DNA of 50,394 bases from CAZYTX01 sp964650485. GTDB taxonomy: Bacteria > RBG-13-61-14 > DATKZS01. The notes beneath the pieces were generated by a model. That model was not told the origin of the DNA. It saw nothing but the letters and a program-made list of their open reading frames with translations, and did not search any database. The stretch covers positions 1-50,394 of the forward strand of contig CAZYTX010000026.1 in NCBI GenBank assembly GCA_964650485.1. Direction: 5' to 3'. Shown here one piece after another: positions 42,846 through 50,139 of the stretch (positions are counted from its first letter, which is position 1; each line of letters starts with the position of its first letter). A program made the translations under genes and the position numbers.

Positions 42846-42878
42846 CTGTCCGCGGTAGCCTCTGCTGAGGCGGAAGGC
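42846..42878. repeat. short palindromic (REP-like) element
   Basis: GCCTC-TGCT-GAGGC (42858-42871) is a perfect 5-bp hairpin inside the wider sequence CCGCGGTA...GGAAGGCC. Read through on the minus strand it encodes PSASAEATADRSW, a motif that recurs in many genomes where such elements have jumped into coding DNA. Confidence 0.45.
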
Positions 42879-43006
42879 CATCCGCGCACGATGACCTTGG
42901 AAACCAGCTTGTCCCCCGATAGGGACGGCTCGAAGCTCAATAGGTTCTTGCGGTATGCGAACTCGCCGGGCACATGCACAGCAGACAAGAAAAAGCCGCT
43001 TGACAA
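42878..43006 (-). pseudogene. relic of phage late control D (gpD / VgrG-like tail hub)
   Basis: A 43-codon stretch on the minus strand reads VPGEFAYRKNLLSFEPSLSG followed by DKLVSKVIVRGW, which fits the gpD hub of contractile phage tails and eCIS/T6SS VgrG-like proteins (the typical R-x-N-L-L-S-F-x-P-x-L-S ... V-x-V-R-G-W). The fragment is interrupted right after RGW by the palindromic element and then runs to a stop near 42754. No other tail gene remains. Confidence 0.55.
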
Positions 43007-43047
43007 GGCGCCATAGGTTAAGTAGGCTGGTTATAGTTATACTTGGA

Positions 43048-43069
43048 GGGAAAAATTCAATTTTTTCCC
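43048..43069. terminator. strong hairpin with A/T arms
   Basis: GGGAAAAATT-c-AATTTTTTCCC, with one extra T in the right arm. The A- and T-rich arms would let it act as a terminator in either direction. It separates the relic area from the antiporter gene. Confidence 0.55.
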
Positions 43070-43119
43070 GCAAGGGGAGTCTATCAGCAGCTTTGGTTTT
43101 TAAAATAAAGGTGTCGAAC

Positions 43120-43284
43120 ATGCCGACAATACCATCAGTAACCAGTACTATCATTACTTTGACACGCCATTGTTCCAAGTGCGGTAACAAACAGGTTGTC
43201 CCTCTGTCGCAGAAGAACAAGGACAGTCAAATGCAGAAGATGCGGAGGCGACTTGCCGCCCAAAAGACGCTTAATGGAATCTGA
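43120..43284 (+). CDS. 54-residue protein with one CxxC, doubtful
   Basis: ATG at 43120 gives a Ser/Thr-rich start, a single C-S-K-C-G-N-K (half of a zinc ribbon) and a basic C-terminus (MQKMRRRLAAQKT). No good ribosome site. It may be the 3' part of a larger decayed gene or chance. The remaining part of 42767-43314 shows nothing beyond the relic, the palindrome and the hairpin. Confidence 0.25.
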   Translation: MPTIPSVTSTIITLTRHCSKCGNKQVVPLSQKNKDSQMQKMRRRLAAQKTLNGI

Positions 43285-43314
43285 ACGGCCTGATTGGACG
43301 GAGAGAAAATCGAG

Positions 43315-45129
43315 TTGAAAAATAACATGGGGATAATCCTTACATACGCGCTTCCAGCCTTTCTTATTCCAGTAACAGCCTTGGCCGGGGAGGGCGATGG
43401 CGGACACCAGGTAATATTCAATATCGCCATATGCGTGGTGGCCGCCAGCGCGCTCGGGTTGCTGATGAAAGCGCTGCGCCAGCCCCTCATCCTGGGCCAT
43501 ATCCTGGCGGGAGTAATCATCGGTCCTATCGGGTTGGCCTTGATCGAGGACCACTCCGAAATCATCACCATCGCGGAGATCGGGCTGATCCTGCTCCTTT
43601 TCATGATCGGCCTCGAGATCGACCTGAAGAAGATGGTTGCATCGGGCAAGCTGGTCATCATAACGGGCCTCCTACAGTTCCCTATCTGTCTCGGGCTCGG
43701 CTACCTGCTTCTTTCAGGCATGGAAAAGTCCGGCCTCGCTTTGGAGCCGGGCTCTTTTTCGAGGATTTACGTGGCGGCTGCGATCTCTATCAGCAGCACC
43801 ATGATAGTGGTGAAGCTCCTGTACGAGAAGTTCGAACTCGACACACTGGCCGGACGAATCACCCTGGGCATCCTGGTGTTCCAGGACATCTGGGCGATTA
43901 TAATTTTGGCCGTCCAACCCAGCCTGTCCGACCCCAACCTGCTGGGGCTTGCGCGGACCTTCGGCTCCGGAGCGCTTCTGGTTTTGGGCGCGCTGCTTCT
44001 CAGTAAGTTCGTCCTGCCCAGCGTTTTCAAGTCGGCCGCCAAGCTGCCGGAACTCATGCTGGTCATCTCCCTGGGATGGTGCTTTCTGGTGTGCCTGGTC
44101 GCGGACCTTCCGTTAGTGGGCCTTTCAATGGAAATGGGGGCATTGATCGCCGGGGTCTCCCTGGCGACCTTCCCCTACAACCTGGATGTAAACGCCAAGG
44201 TCTTGAGCCTCCGGGACTTCTTTATAACACTTTTCTTCGTCGCCTTGGGAATGCAGATTCCGGTCCCGGCATGGGGGATCATCGCTGTGGCTCTCGCCGT
44301 AGCATTGATCGCGCTTTTTGTCCGGGTCTTCGGTATCTTCGGCCTGCTTTCGATCATGAAAAGCGGTCACAGAATATCCATCCTGCCGACACTGAACCTG
44401 AGCCAGATCAGCGAATTTTCCCTGGTCATTGTGTCTCTCGGCATAACCTACGGCCACGTGACCTCGACCACCCTGTCGCAGCTCATCTGGGTGTTTTCTA
44501 TCCTGGCCATCTTTTCGACCTACCTCATAATCTACAACCACGAACTGCAGAACTTCCTGGACCGGATGCTGAGAAAAATCGGATGGAACGACTTCGCCCC
44601 AATACAGGAAGAGCAGGCTGAATCGGCAGAACATTCGATTGTCATCCTCGGTTTCTTCCGCATCGCAAGCGCTTTCCTCGACGACGTGGCCCGGAACCGG
44701 CCCGAGCTTCTCGAGAAAATAAAGGTTGTCGACTTCAACCCCCAGGTTAAAAACCGCCTCGACGCCATGGGCGTGACCTGCATCTATGGAGACATCAGCC
44801 ACCTGGACACGCTCCATCATTCGGAGATAAGCGAAGCCGAAATCGTGTTGAGCACCATTCCCGACCCCATTCTGAAAGGCACGTCCAACAAGAAGATCAT
44901 CAGTCTCATCCGCCAGCACTGCCCCAAGGCCAAAATATTCCTGACCGCCGAGATGCCCAGCCACACTCTTGCGCTCTACGAGGCCGGGGCCGATTTCGTG
45001 ATCCAACCATCCAAGTGCGCCGGCACCGCGACCTACTACGCGGTGGAGTCGGCCCTTCGAGGAGACCTGGAAGCATTGAAGGAGCAGGAAGTTTCCAAGG
45101 CATCGAAGCGAAATGAAGTTCTTTCCTGA
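43315..45129 (+). CDS. CPA2 cation:proton antiporter with TrkA-N domain
   Basis: 604 residues. TTG at 43315 is chosen because GGAGAG lies 8 nt before it; an ATG at 43327 is the alternative. After a signal-like N-terminus, about 12 helices of the CPA2 (KefB/GerN-like) transporter follow (LGLLMKALRQPLILGHILAG; LILLLFMIGLEIDL). A RCK_N/TrkA-N domain occupies about 455-585 (SIVILGFFRIASAF; VVDFNPQVKNRL; GDISHLDTL), though its first glycine pattern is not the full GxGxxG. Probably K+ or Na+/H+ exchange. It has no TrkA-C domain after it. Confidence 0.9.
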   Translation: MKNNMGIILTYALPAFLIPVTALAGEGDGGHQVIFNIAICVVAASALGLLMKALRQPLILGHILAGVIIGPIGLALIEDHSEIITIAEIGLILLLFMIGLEIDLKKMVASGKLVIITGLLQFPICLGLGYLLLSGMEKSGLALEPGSFSRIYVAAAISISSTMIVVKLLYEKFELDTLAGRITLGILVFQDIWAIIILAVQPSLSDPNLLGLARTFGSGALLVLGALLLSKFVLPSVFKSAAKLPELMLVISLGWCFLVCLVADLPLVGLSMEMGALIAGVSLATFPYNLDVNAKVLSLRDFFITLFFVALGMQIPVPAWGIIAVALAVALIALFVRVFGIFGLLSIMKSGHRISILPTLNLSQISEFSLVIVSLGITYGHVTSTTLSQLIWVFSILAIFSTYLIIYNHELQNFLDRMLRKIGWNDFAPIQEEQAESAEHSIVILGFFRIASAFLDDVARNRPELLEKIKVVDFNPQVKNRLDAMGVTCIYGDISHLDTLHHSEISEAEIVLSTIPDPILKGTSNKKIISLIRQHCPKAKIFLTAEMPSHTLALYEAGADFVIQPSKCAGTATYYAVESALRGDLEALKEQEVSKASKRNEVLS

Positions 45130-45156
45130 TCGGGAATATGTTTCCCCGAGCCAGGA

Positions 45157-45306
45157 TCATCCCGAGGAAGCCATTTCGCGGAAGGCGTCCCGGGCAGCAT
45201 CGGTTCCCATTATCGCGATGAGGTCGCCGGCTCTGAAACGATAGTATATATCGGGATTGGGAGACAACTTGTCATCGCGAATCACACCCACCGGCGGCGC
45301 GAGAGA
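45157..45306 (-). pseudogene. orphan TrkA-C (RCK_C) domain fragment
   Basis: A 49-codon stretch ending at TGA (45157-45159): SLAPPVGVIRDDKLSPNPDI then YYRFRAGDLIAIMG and a helix TDAARDAFREM. This is the pattern of the C-terminal ligand-binding domain of TrkA/KefB-type regulators. It has no start codon, lies on the opposite strand and tail-to-tail with the antiporter, and its 5' side is broken into a metallophosphoesterase fragment in another frame. Confidence 0.7.
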
Positions 45307-45437
45307 CGTTCATAACTGTCATTGTGGTAGAAGCCGAAGTCTCCGGCGTGGATCACGGCATCGGACTTTGTATGAACGGCCAATTCATTTATGATCTCCA
45401 GGTTCCCGTGAGTATCGCTTGTCAACAGGAATCTCAT
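45282..45437 (-). pseudogene. truncated metallophosphoesterase (N-terminal stump)
   Basis: ATG at 45437 with AGGGA upstream. 51 codons: MRFLLTSDTHGNLEIINEL, then DAVIHAGDFGFYHNDSYERLS, after which the reading frame runs into RRRWV and a stop. SDTHG and HAGDFG are the first two metal motifs of a calcineurin-like phosphoesterase; the rest of the protein is missing. Joined to the TrkA-C fragment at about 45298-45306. The gene is clearly dead. Confidence 0.7.
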
Positions 45438-45887
45438 CGGTTGTCCCTGGACTCCGACATATTGAGCAAGAAGCGCCACGCGGACCGCGACTAAAGTGAG
45501 GGTATTGGGGAGCAGCGTCTGCTGCTCATTATATGAGTACCGCACGCATCCGGGGAATTCAGCCATACAGGCATCCAGAAAACGATCGGCATCCTCTATT
45601 TCGTCCGGTTTACCGATTGTCCCACTGCATTTCAACCCCCTGCTACACCAAGCATTGCCCCATAACCAAGGCGGGTAGGAGTGACATCGGTAACATAGAA
45701 AATCACCCAGGATTCGGGTATTGATCATTCAACGACCGGGCCCGGAAAAAAGCGGACCTCACAGATTTTGGATTTACATCTCTATGCTCTGGCAAGCATA
45801 CCACCTGAGTAAATAGGGAGGGAGGAATCTCCGAACCCCACCATCTTGTCCTGAGCCAGCCGAGTAACCATGCTTCCCCGTGCTTTT
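45438..45887. other. stretch between relics, no gene recognised
   Basis: The minus-strand frame continues upstream of the phosphoesterase stump without a recognisable family (CVRYSYNEQQTLLPN and similar). Likely more decayed DNA. A further 320 nt (45952-46271) upstream of the WYL gene also shows no gene. Confidence 0.45.
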
Positions 45888-45947
45888 TCAACTGAACACG
45901 GCCCGGAAAGTGTCCCAGAAGCCGTTGTCCGTAAACATGTAGCTCAC
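45888..45947 (-). pseudogene. GH92 alpha-mannosidase motif relic
   Basis: A 19-codon open stretch reads VSYMFTDNGFWDTFRAVFS and then hits TGA. TDNGFWDTFRA-x-F is the signature of GH92 alpha-1,2-mannosidases, where Pro normally follows. An ATG/AAAGGAGGAG-like site just upstream belongs to another frame. Too short to be a gene. Confidence 0.5.
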
Positions 45948-46271
45948 TCATGACTCTCCTCCTTTCATCCTTTCGTGTCTGTTCCAGAGGGTTAGGCCAC
46001 GCTGGCCCGTTCCCTCGACCCTCCTTTTAAAAACCGTTCACGCCGCCTTCTTCCTGCACGCCTTACATCTACCATAATGTCAAATCAACGGCTGATTCGG
46101 CCTTGTGCGAGACTTATGGATGAAGGCCCGGGCTACGGGCTAAGAGATCGGAGGTAGCTTTGGCGACCTTTGTCCGGGTCGCGTTACACCGGGTAGCGTT
46201 ACGTCTTGAGAAACGGTTTGAACCTGGATAGAGTAAGGCCACAGATATTCCGGCTGAACAGAGGAGGTGTC

Positions 46272-47390
46272 ATGCCTACAAAAAGCAAGGAGACAAAGAA
46301 GACCGCGAAGAAAAAGCAGGCCAAGAAAGCGGCCAGGAAGCAGGCAGGAAAGGCCGGGAAGGCCAGAAAGTCCGGCAGGAAAACAAAACCCGAAAGCAAG
46401 GCAAAGGGCAAAAGCGCCCGTAACTCTGAAACGCGTCCGTATCGGGAGGCCACGTATCCCTCCGCCCGGAGGATCGCACACCTTGTGGCCGACTTTCCCA
46501 GGAACACCATCGGCAGGCGGCTTTCAGGGGTGTGCCAGCAGTTCGGCGTGGACGAGCAGACCATACGCCGCGACGTCAAGATGCTGGGCGAGGAGTTCCA
46601 GGGCGAGAACGGCGAGCCCGTATTCAGGATCGAAACCCGGGGGGACGGCGATAAGTGGCTGGTGCGGCGGCCCGCGCAGTCCGACCTCTCCGAGGCCACC
46701 ATATACCATCTCGTATCCATGTACCTCTCCCTGGAGTTCTTAAAGCTCTTCGAGGGCAAAATAATCGCGCCGCCAATCGAGCAGATAATGGAAAAGATCG
46801 AGAGGATGATACCTTCCAGCCAGAGGGGGCTGCTCAGGGAGTTTTCCCGCAAGTTCTTCGCCGCGCCCTCGCCCTGCAAGGACTACTCCTCCGAGGAGTG
46901 CGCCGACGTCCTCGAAGACGTGATAACCGCTGTCGTATACCAGACCGAGCTCTCCATCCGCTACAAGAAGCTCGGCCGGGACGAACCCTGGTGGATGCGG
47001 GTGCTGCCGCTCACCCTGCTCTACCACCGGGGCAGCCTCTACCTCATCGCCATCAAGAAGGGGTACAAGAGCCCGGTCTATTACAACGTCGAGCGGATCA
47101 AGGATGCGAAACCGCACAGGGACGAGCACTTCGAGTACCCGAAAGATTACAAGCCGCAGCAGATGCTCGACGGCGCCTTCGGGGTGTTCGGCAGGGGCGA
47201 CGAGGTCAAGACATTCCGCGTCAAGTTCCCGCCCGGGCTCAAGGAGTACATCATGTACTGGAAGGTGCACGAGACCCAGGAGTTCGAGGAGCAGGACGAC
47301 GGCTCCGTGGTCCTCACCATGAGGGTCACCGACTCCGAGGAGGTGAGGGCCTGGATCAGGAGCTTTGGAGAATCCGTGGAAATAGTGTAA
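46272..47390 (+). CDS. WYL-domain transcriptional regulator with H1-like tail
   Basis: 372 residues; GGAGGTGTC precedes the ATG at 46272. The first about 55 residues are a Lys/Ala/Arg-rich tail (KKTAKKKQAKKAARKQAGKA) like histone H1 and AlgP-type tails. A DeoR/HTH_11-type helix-turn-helix follows (about 70-125, TIGRRLSGVCQQFGVDEQTIRRDV), then the WYL domain (about 200-290, LSIRYKKLGRDEPWWMRVLP; LTLLYHRGSLYLIA) and a C-terminal extension. WYL proteins bind nucleic acid or nucleotide ligands and control defence, DNA repair and phage genes. No target operon is obvious; the DNA around it is decayed. Confidence 0.88.
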   Translation: MPTKSKETKKTAKKKQAKKAARKQAGKAGKARKSGRKTKPESKAKGKSARNSETRPYREATYPSARRIAHLVADFPRNTIGRRLSGVCQQFGVDEQTIRRDVKMLGEEFQGENGEPVFRIETRGDGDKWLVRRPAQSDLSEATIYHLVSMYLSLEFLKLFEGKIIAPPIEQIMEKIERMIPSSQRGLLREFSRKFFAAPSPCKDYSSEECADVLEDVITAVVYQTELSIRYKKLGRDEPWWMRVLPLTLLYHRGSLYLIAIKKGYKSPVYYNVERIKDAKPHRDEHFEYPKDYKPQQMLDGAFGVFGRGDEVKTFRVKFPPGLKEYIMYWKVHETQEFEEQDDGSVVLTMRVTDSEEVRAWIRSFGESVEIV

Positions 47391-47427
47391 ATTAGTGTAT
47401 AGGGATGAAGATGTGGGATGTCATTTC

Positions 47428-47670
47428 ATGAAAAGGTTCCTCGTCGTTATAGAGAAGGCTGAGAATAATTACTCCGCATACTCGCCGGACCTGCCCGGCT
47501 GCGTGTCCACCGGAAAAACACGGGAACAGGCCAAAATTTCCATGGCCAACGTTCGACCGGACACTTTTTTCGAGCTGTGGTGGCACTTTATCTTCACTCT
47601 TGATGAATTTTCCATCTCACAGTCTTGCCTCGGGTCATGTTTCCACAACTCCGAACTTCCCCCTTTTTAG
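47428..47670 (+). pseudogene. truncated HicB-like antitoxin
   Basis: Residues 1-39 read MKRFLVVIEKAENNYSAYSP then DLPGCVSTGKTREQAK, the HicB/UPF0150 N-terminal half. At about position 47540 it turns into unrelated sequence (ANVRPDTFFELWW...) and never reaches the I-x-x-A-I-x-x-H part. No hicA toxin gene before or after. Insertion or deletion relic. Confidence 0.65.
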
Positions 47671-47742
47671 CAAAGGCTATTACATTACTCATGCAGATAT
47701 CAGTAGATAACTGTTTGAGCCAGGAATAAAGGAAAAATAAAA

Positions 47743-47949
47743 ATGTTGGCGGAGCTGTCAAAGGCCAGTTCAAAACCAGCCACTATGGGCCCGGTCAGTG
47801 ATGGCAGAGCGAGAACTGATTTAGTCTACATGTCCCGCCCGAACCAGGTCCTGGCCCCAGGCAGGACTAACTTTAGCACCGAACCGCAAAAGATTTTTGC
47901 CGGCATTTGTCTCAGCAATGAAAAAGACACGGTAATGAAAATGACTTGA
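47743..47949 (+). CDS. 68-residue hypothetical protein, doubtful
   Basis: ATG preceded by AAAGGAAAAATAAAA, and a stop just inside the next promoter. Sequence begins MLAELSKASSKPATMG; no family recognised and composition is unremarkable. May be fortuitous. The rest of 47391-48024 shows no gene besides the HicB relic. Confidence 0.25.
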   Translation: MLAELSKASSKPATMGPVSDGRARTDLVYMSRPNQVLAPGRTNFSTEPQKIFAGICLSNEKDTVMKMT

Positions 47950-47974
47950 CACCAATTCCAGGTAGCAATAAAAC
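47946..47974 (+). promoter_or_regulatory. promoter of the ExbD-relic/uptake operon
   Basis: Perfect -35 TTGACA (47946-47951), 17-nt spacer, and TAAAAC (47969-47974). No Fur-type palindrome or cobalamin riboswitch motif is seen between it and the ExbD relic. Confidence 0.6.
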
Positions 47975-48024
47975 AGAAAACGTGCTATTGTTGTGCCAGT
48001 TCAATATGACTGGGAGTAACCATT

Positions 48025-48332
48025 ATGCGCTATATTCTTGCAGCTTTGCTGGCGGTTTTTTTCTTTCAGCCCTGCCGGTCTTCTCGAAAACACAGGATAT
48101 AGATGTGTCGCCTATTGTCTCGGGAGATACCGTTTCAGGAAATATTCCCGGAGCAACCACGGACAGTCCAACGGCGAAGGCGGATAAAGTAGAAGAGGGC
48201 GGAGAGATAGATCGAGAAGTTGCGGATAAAAGTCCCACAAAGGCCGATGACGAAATTCTCTCGGATATCAACGTGACCCCTATGGTTGATATCATGCTCG
48301 TTCTTCTGATCACCAGTCACAAATTTCCTTAA
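48025..48332 (+). pseudogene. frameshifted, truncated ExbD-like protein
   Basis: Two frames together make one protein. ATG at 48025 begins MRYILAALLAVFF, a good signal-like helix, but a run of seven Ts (48056-48062) shifts the frame; with eight Ts it would continue as LSALPVFSKTQD. The other frame holds an acidic linker and then ILSDINVTPMVDIMLVLLI, the ExbD/TolR N-terminal signature and its membrane helix, ending in TSHKFP and a stop. The periplasmic domain is missing. ExbD energises TonB-dependent transport, which would fit the downstream uptake genes. Confidence 0.7.
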
Positions 48333-48336
48333 TGCC

Positions 48337-49374
48337 ATGGAACGCGTGAAGTTAAAATATAGTCACGGCTCTATTACCGCAGCCTATCTTGAAAGCGTCC
48401 GCAAAAAGGCGTTTCTGCTTTTTATCCTGGCCGGCATTGTCTTGATAGTAGCCCTGTATGCCGTAACCCAGGGAACTTACGAAATTCCTTTGGAAGAAGT
48501 GTTTTGCGCATTGACCGGAAACGCTGAGGGAGCCAGCCGAGTGGTCATAACCAATATCCGCCTGCCTCGCGTCACCGCGGCCATCATCTGCGGGTTCGGG
48601 CTTTCGCTCTCCGGCCTTTGCATACAATCCGTTTTGAAAAACCCGCTAGGTTCTCCTTCTACATTGGGAATCAGCCAGGGCGCAGCGTTCGGGGCCGCGG
48701 CCTCCATCGTGGTTTTCGGCTCGCAGGTGTTCTCTGCCACCGTCTTTGCCTTCGGGGGCGCCATGAGCGCGACTTTGGTCATTCTCGTGCTGGCCCGGCT
48801 CAAACGGCTTTCGCCCGAGGCCATCATCCTCGCCGGCGTGGCCATGGCTTCGCTGTTCGCTTCTGCCACGACCTTGATTCAATTCCTGGCCACGGAGACC
48901 GAACTGGCCATGGTGGTGTTCTGGACCTTTGGCGACGTGGCGCGGTCCAATTGGCGCGAGATAGGGCTTGTCGCCGCGGTGGTTTTCCCGGCCTCATTCT
49001 TGCTATTACTTTTCAGATGGGACTTGAACTCCCTGGCCTCGGGCGAAGAGACGGCCAAGGGGCTGGGGGTAAGCGTGGACAATGTGAGGATTATCGGCAT
49101 GGTCGCAGCGGCCCTGGTGGCCGCCCTGGCAACCGCGTTTCACGGTGTCATCGCTTTTATCGGGCTCATCGCCCCTCACATGGCCCGACGCCTGGTCGGT
49201 GAAGATCACGGCATGCTGATTCCTGTCACGGCTGTTCTGGGCGCTTTATTGCTGCTTATGGCCGATACCCTGGGCCGGGTGCTGATTGGCTCCGGAGCGC
49301 TGCCTGTTGGTGTGATCACCTCGTTTCTGGGAGCGCCCATGTTCCTATACCTCTTGATCCGGGGGTATAGATGA
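48337..49374 (+). CDS. FecCD/BtuC-type ABC permease
   Basis: 345 residues with about 10 helices. Motifs SPSTLGISQGAAFGAA and GLIAPHMARRLVG (the ATPase contact loop) are characteristic of metal-chelate/B12 uptake permeases. Begins 5 nt after the ExbD relic stop and overlaps the ATPase gene by 4 nt (ATGA), so it is one operon. Weak Shine-Dalgarno. Confidence 0.95.
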   Translation: MERVKLKYSHGSITAAYLESVRKKAFLLFILAGIVLIVALYAVTQGTYEIPLEEVFCALTGNAEGASRVVITNIRLPRVTAAIICGFGLSLSGLCIQSVLKNPLGSPSTLGISQGAAFGAAASIVVFGSQVFSATVFAFGGAMSATLVILVLARLKRLSPEAIILAGVAMASLFASATTLIQFLATETELAMVVFWTFGDVARSNWREIGLVAAVVFPASFLLLLFRWDLNSLASGEETAKGLGVSVDNVRIIGMVAAALVAALATAFHGVIAFIGLIAPHMARRLVGEDHGMLIPVTAVLGALLLLMADTLGRVLIGSGALPVGVITSFLGAPMFLYLLIRGYR

Positions 49375-50123
49375 AGCTGGAGGCAGCCGACATCCGGTTT
49401 TCCTATGACGACACTCCGGTGCTTTCGGACGTGAGTTTCTCGCTCGAGCGGGGACGGATCATGTGCATTCTGGGTGTTAACGGCGCTGGCAAGTCCACTC
49501 TGCTAAAGTGCATGAACCGCATCCTTAAACTTGAAAGCGGTTCGGTGTTTATAGACGGAGAAGATTTGACGGCAATGAGCCGGAAAAGCGTGGCCCGAAG
49601 GATGGGATACGTGCCGCAAACTCAACATGAAACCAACTTAAGCGTTTTTGAGACCATCCTCATGGGGCGCAAACCCCATATTAAATGGATCATGACCGAA
49701 GAAGATTACGAAGTTGTGGAGAAAATCATCAACGAGCTCGAAATCGAGCATCTGGCCATGCGTCCGGTCAGCGAGCTGAGCGGAGGGGAGGCTCAAAAAG
49801 TGGCAATCGCCCGGGCACTGGCTCAATCGCCCAAGGTGCTTCTGCTGGACGAGCCCACCAGCAACCTGGACCTGAAGAACCAGCTCGAGGTGATGGGATT
49901 GATTCGCACCGTTGTTTCAGACCAGGGCTTGTCCGCGGTGATAGCGCTTCACGACTTGAACGTCGCCTTGCGCTTTGCCGACAGATTCCTTTTTTTGAAG
50001 GACCAAGAGGTCTATTCAGCCACGGACAGGCAGGGTCTTGATCCTGAAATAATCCGGGATGTTTACGGAGTCGAGGTAGAACTCAGAGAGATCGGCGGAC
50101 ACAAAGTGGTGGTGCCGTTGTGA
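49371..50123 (+). CDS. metal-chelate ABC transporter ATPase
   Basis: 250 residues. Walker A LGVNGAGKSTLLK, Q-loop PQTQHETNLSV, signature ELSGGEAQKVAIARAL, Walker B VLLLDEPTSNLD and H-loop IALHDLN all present, in the FecE/BtuD/HmuV mould. Drives the FecCD-type permease. Confidence 0.95.
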   Translation: MKLEAADIRFSYDDTPVLSDVSFSLERGRIMCILGVNGAGKSTLLKCMNRILKLESGSVFIDGEDLTAMSRKSVARRMGYVPQTQHETNLSVFETILMGRKPHIKWIMTEEDYEVVEKIINELEIEHLAMRPVSELSGGEAQKVAIARALAQSPKVLLLDEPTSNLDLKNQLEVMGLIRTVVSDQGLSAVIALHDLNVALRFADRFLFLKDQEVYSATDRQGLDPEIIRDVYGVEVELREIGGHKVVVPL

Positions 50124-50139
50124 AGGAAAGGAGATGTTG

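Noticed and set aside
42689..43006. classical prophage integration at tRNA-Glu
   Set aside because: The gpD relic is on the 5' side of the tRNA and no duplicated 3' end (att) was seen.
47975..48336. cobalamin riboswitch or Fur box before the uptake operon
   Set aside because: No B12-box consensus and no Fur-like inverted repeat were found by eye.
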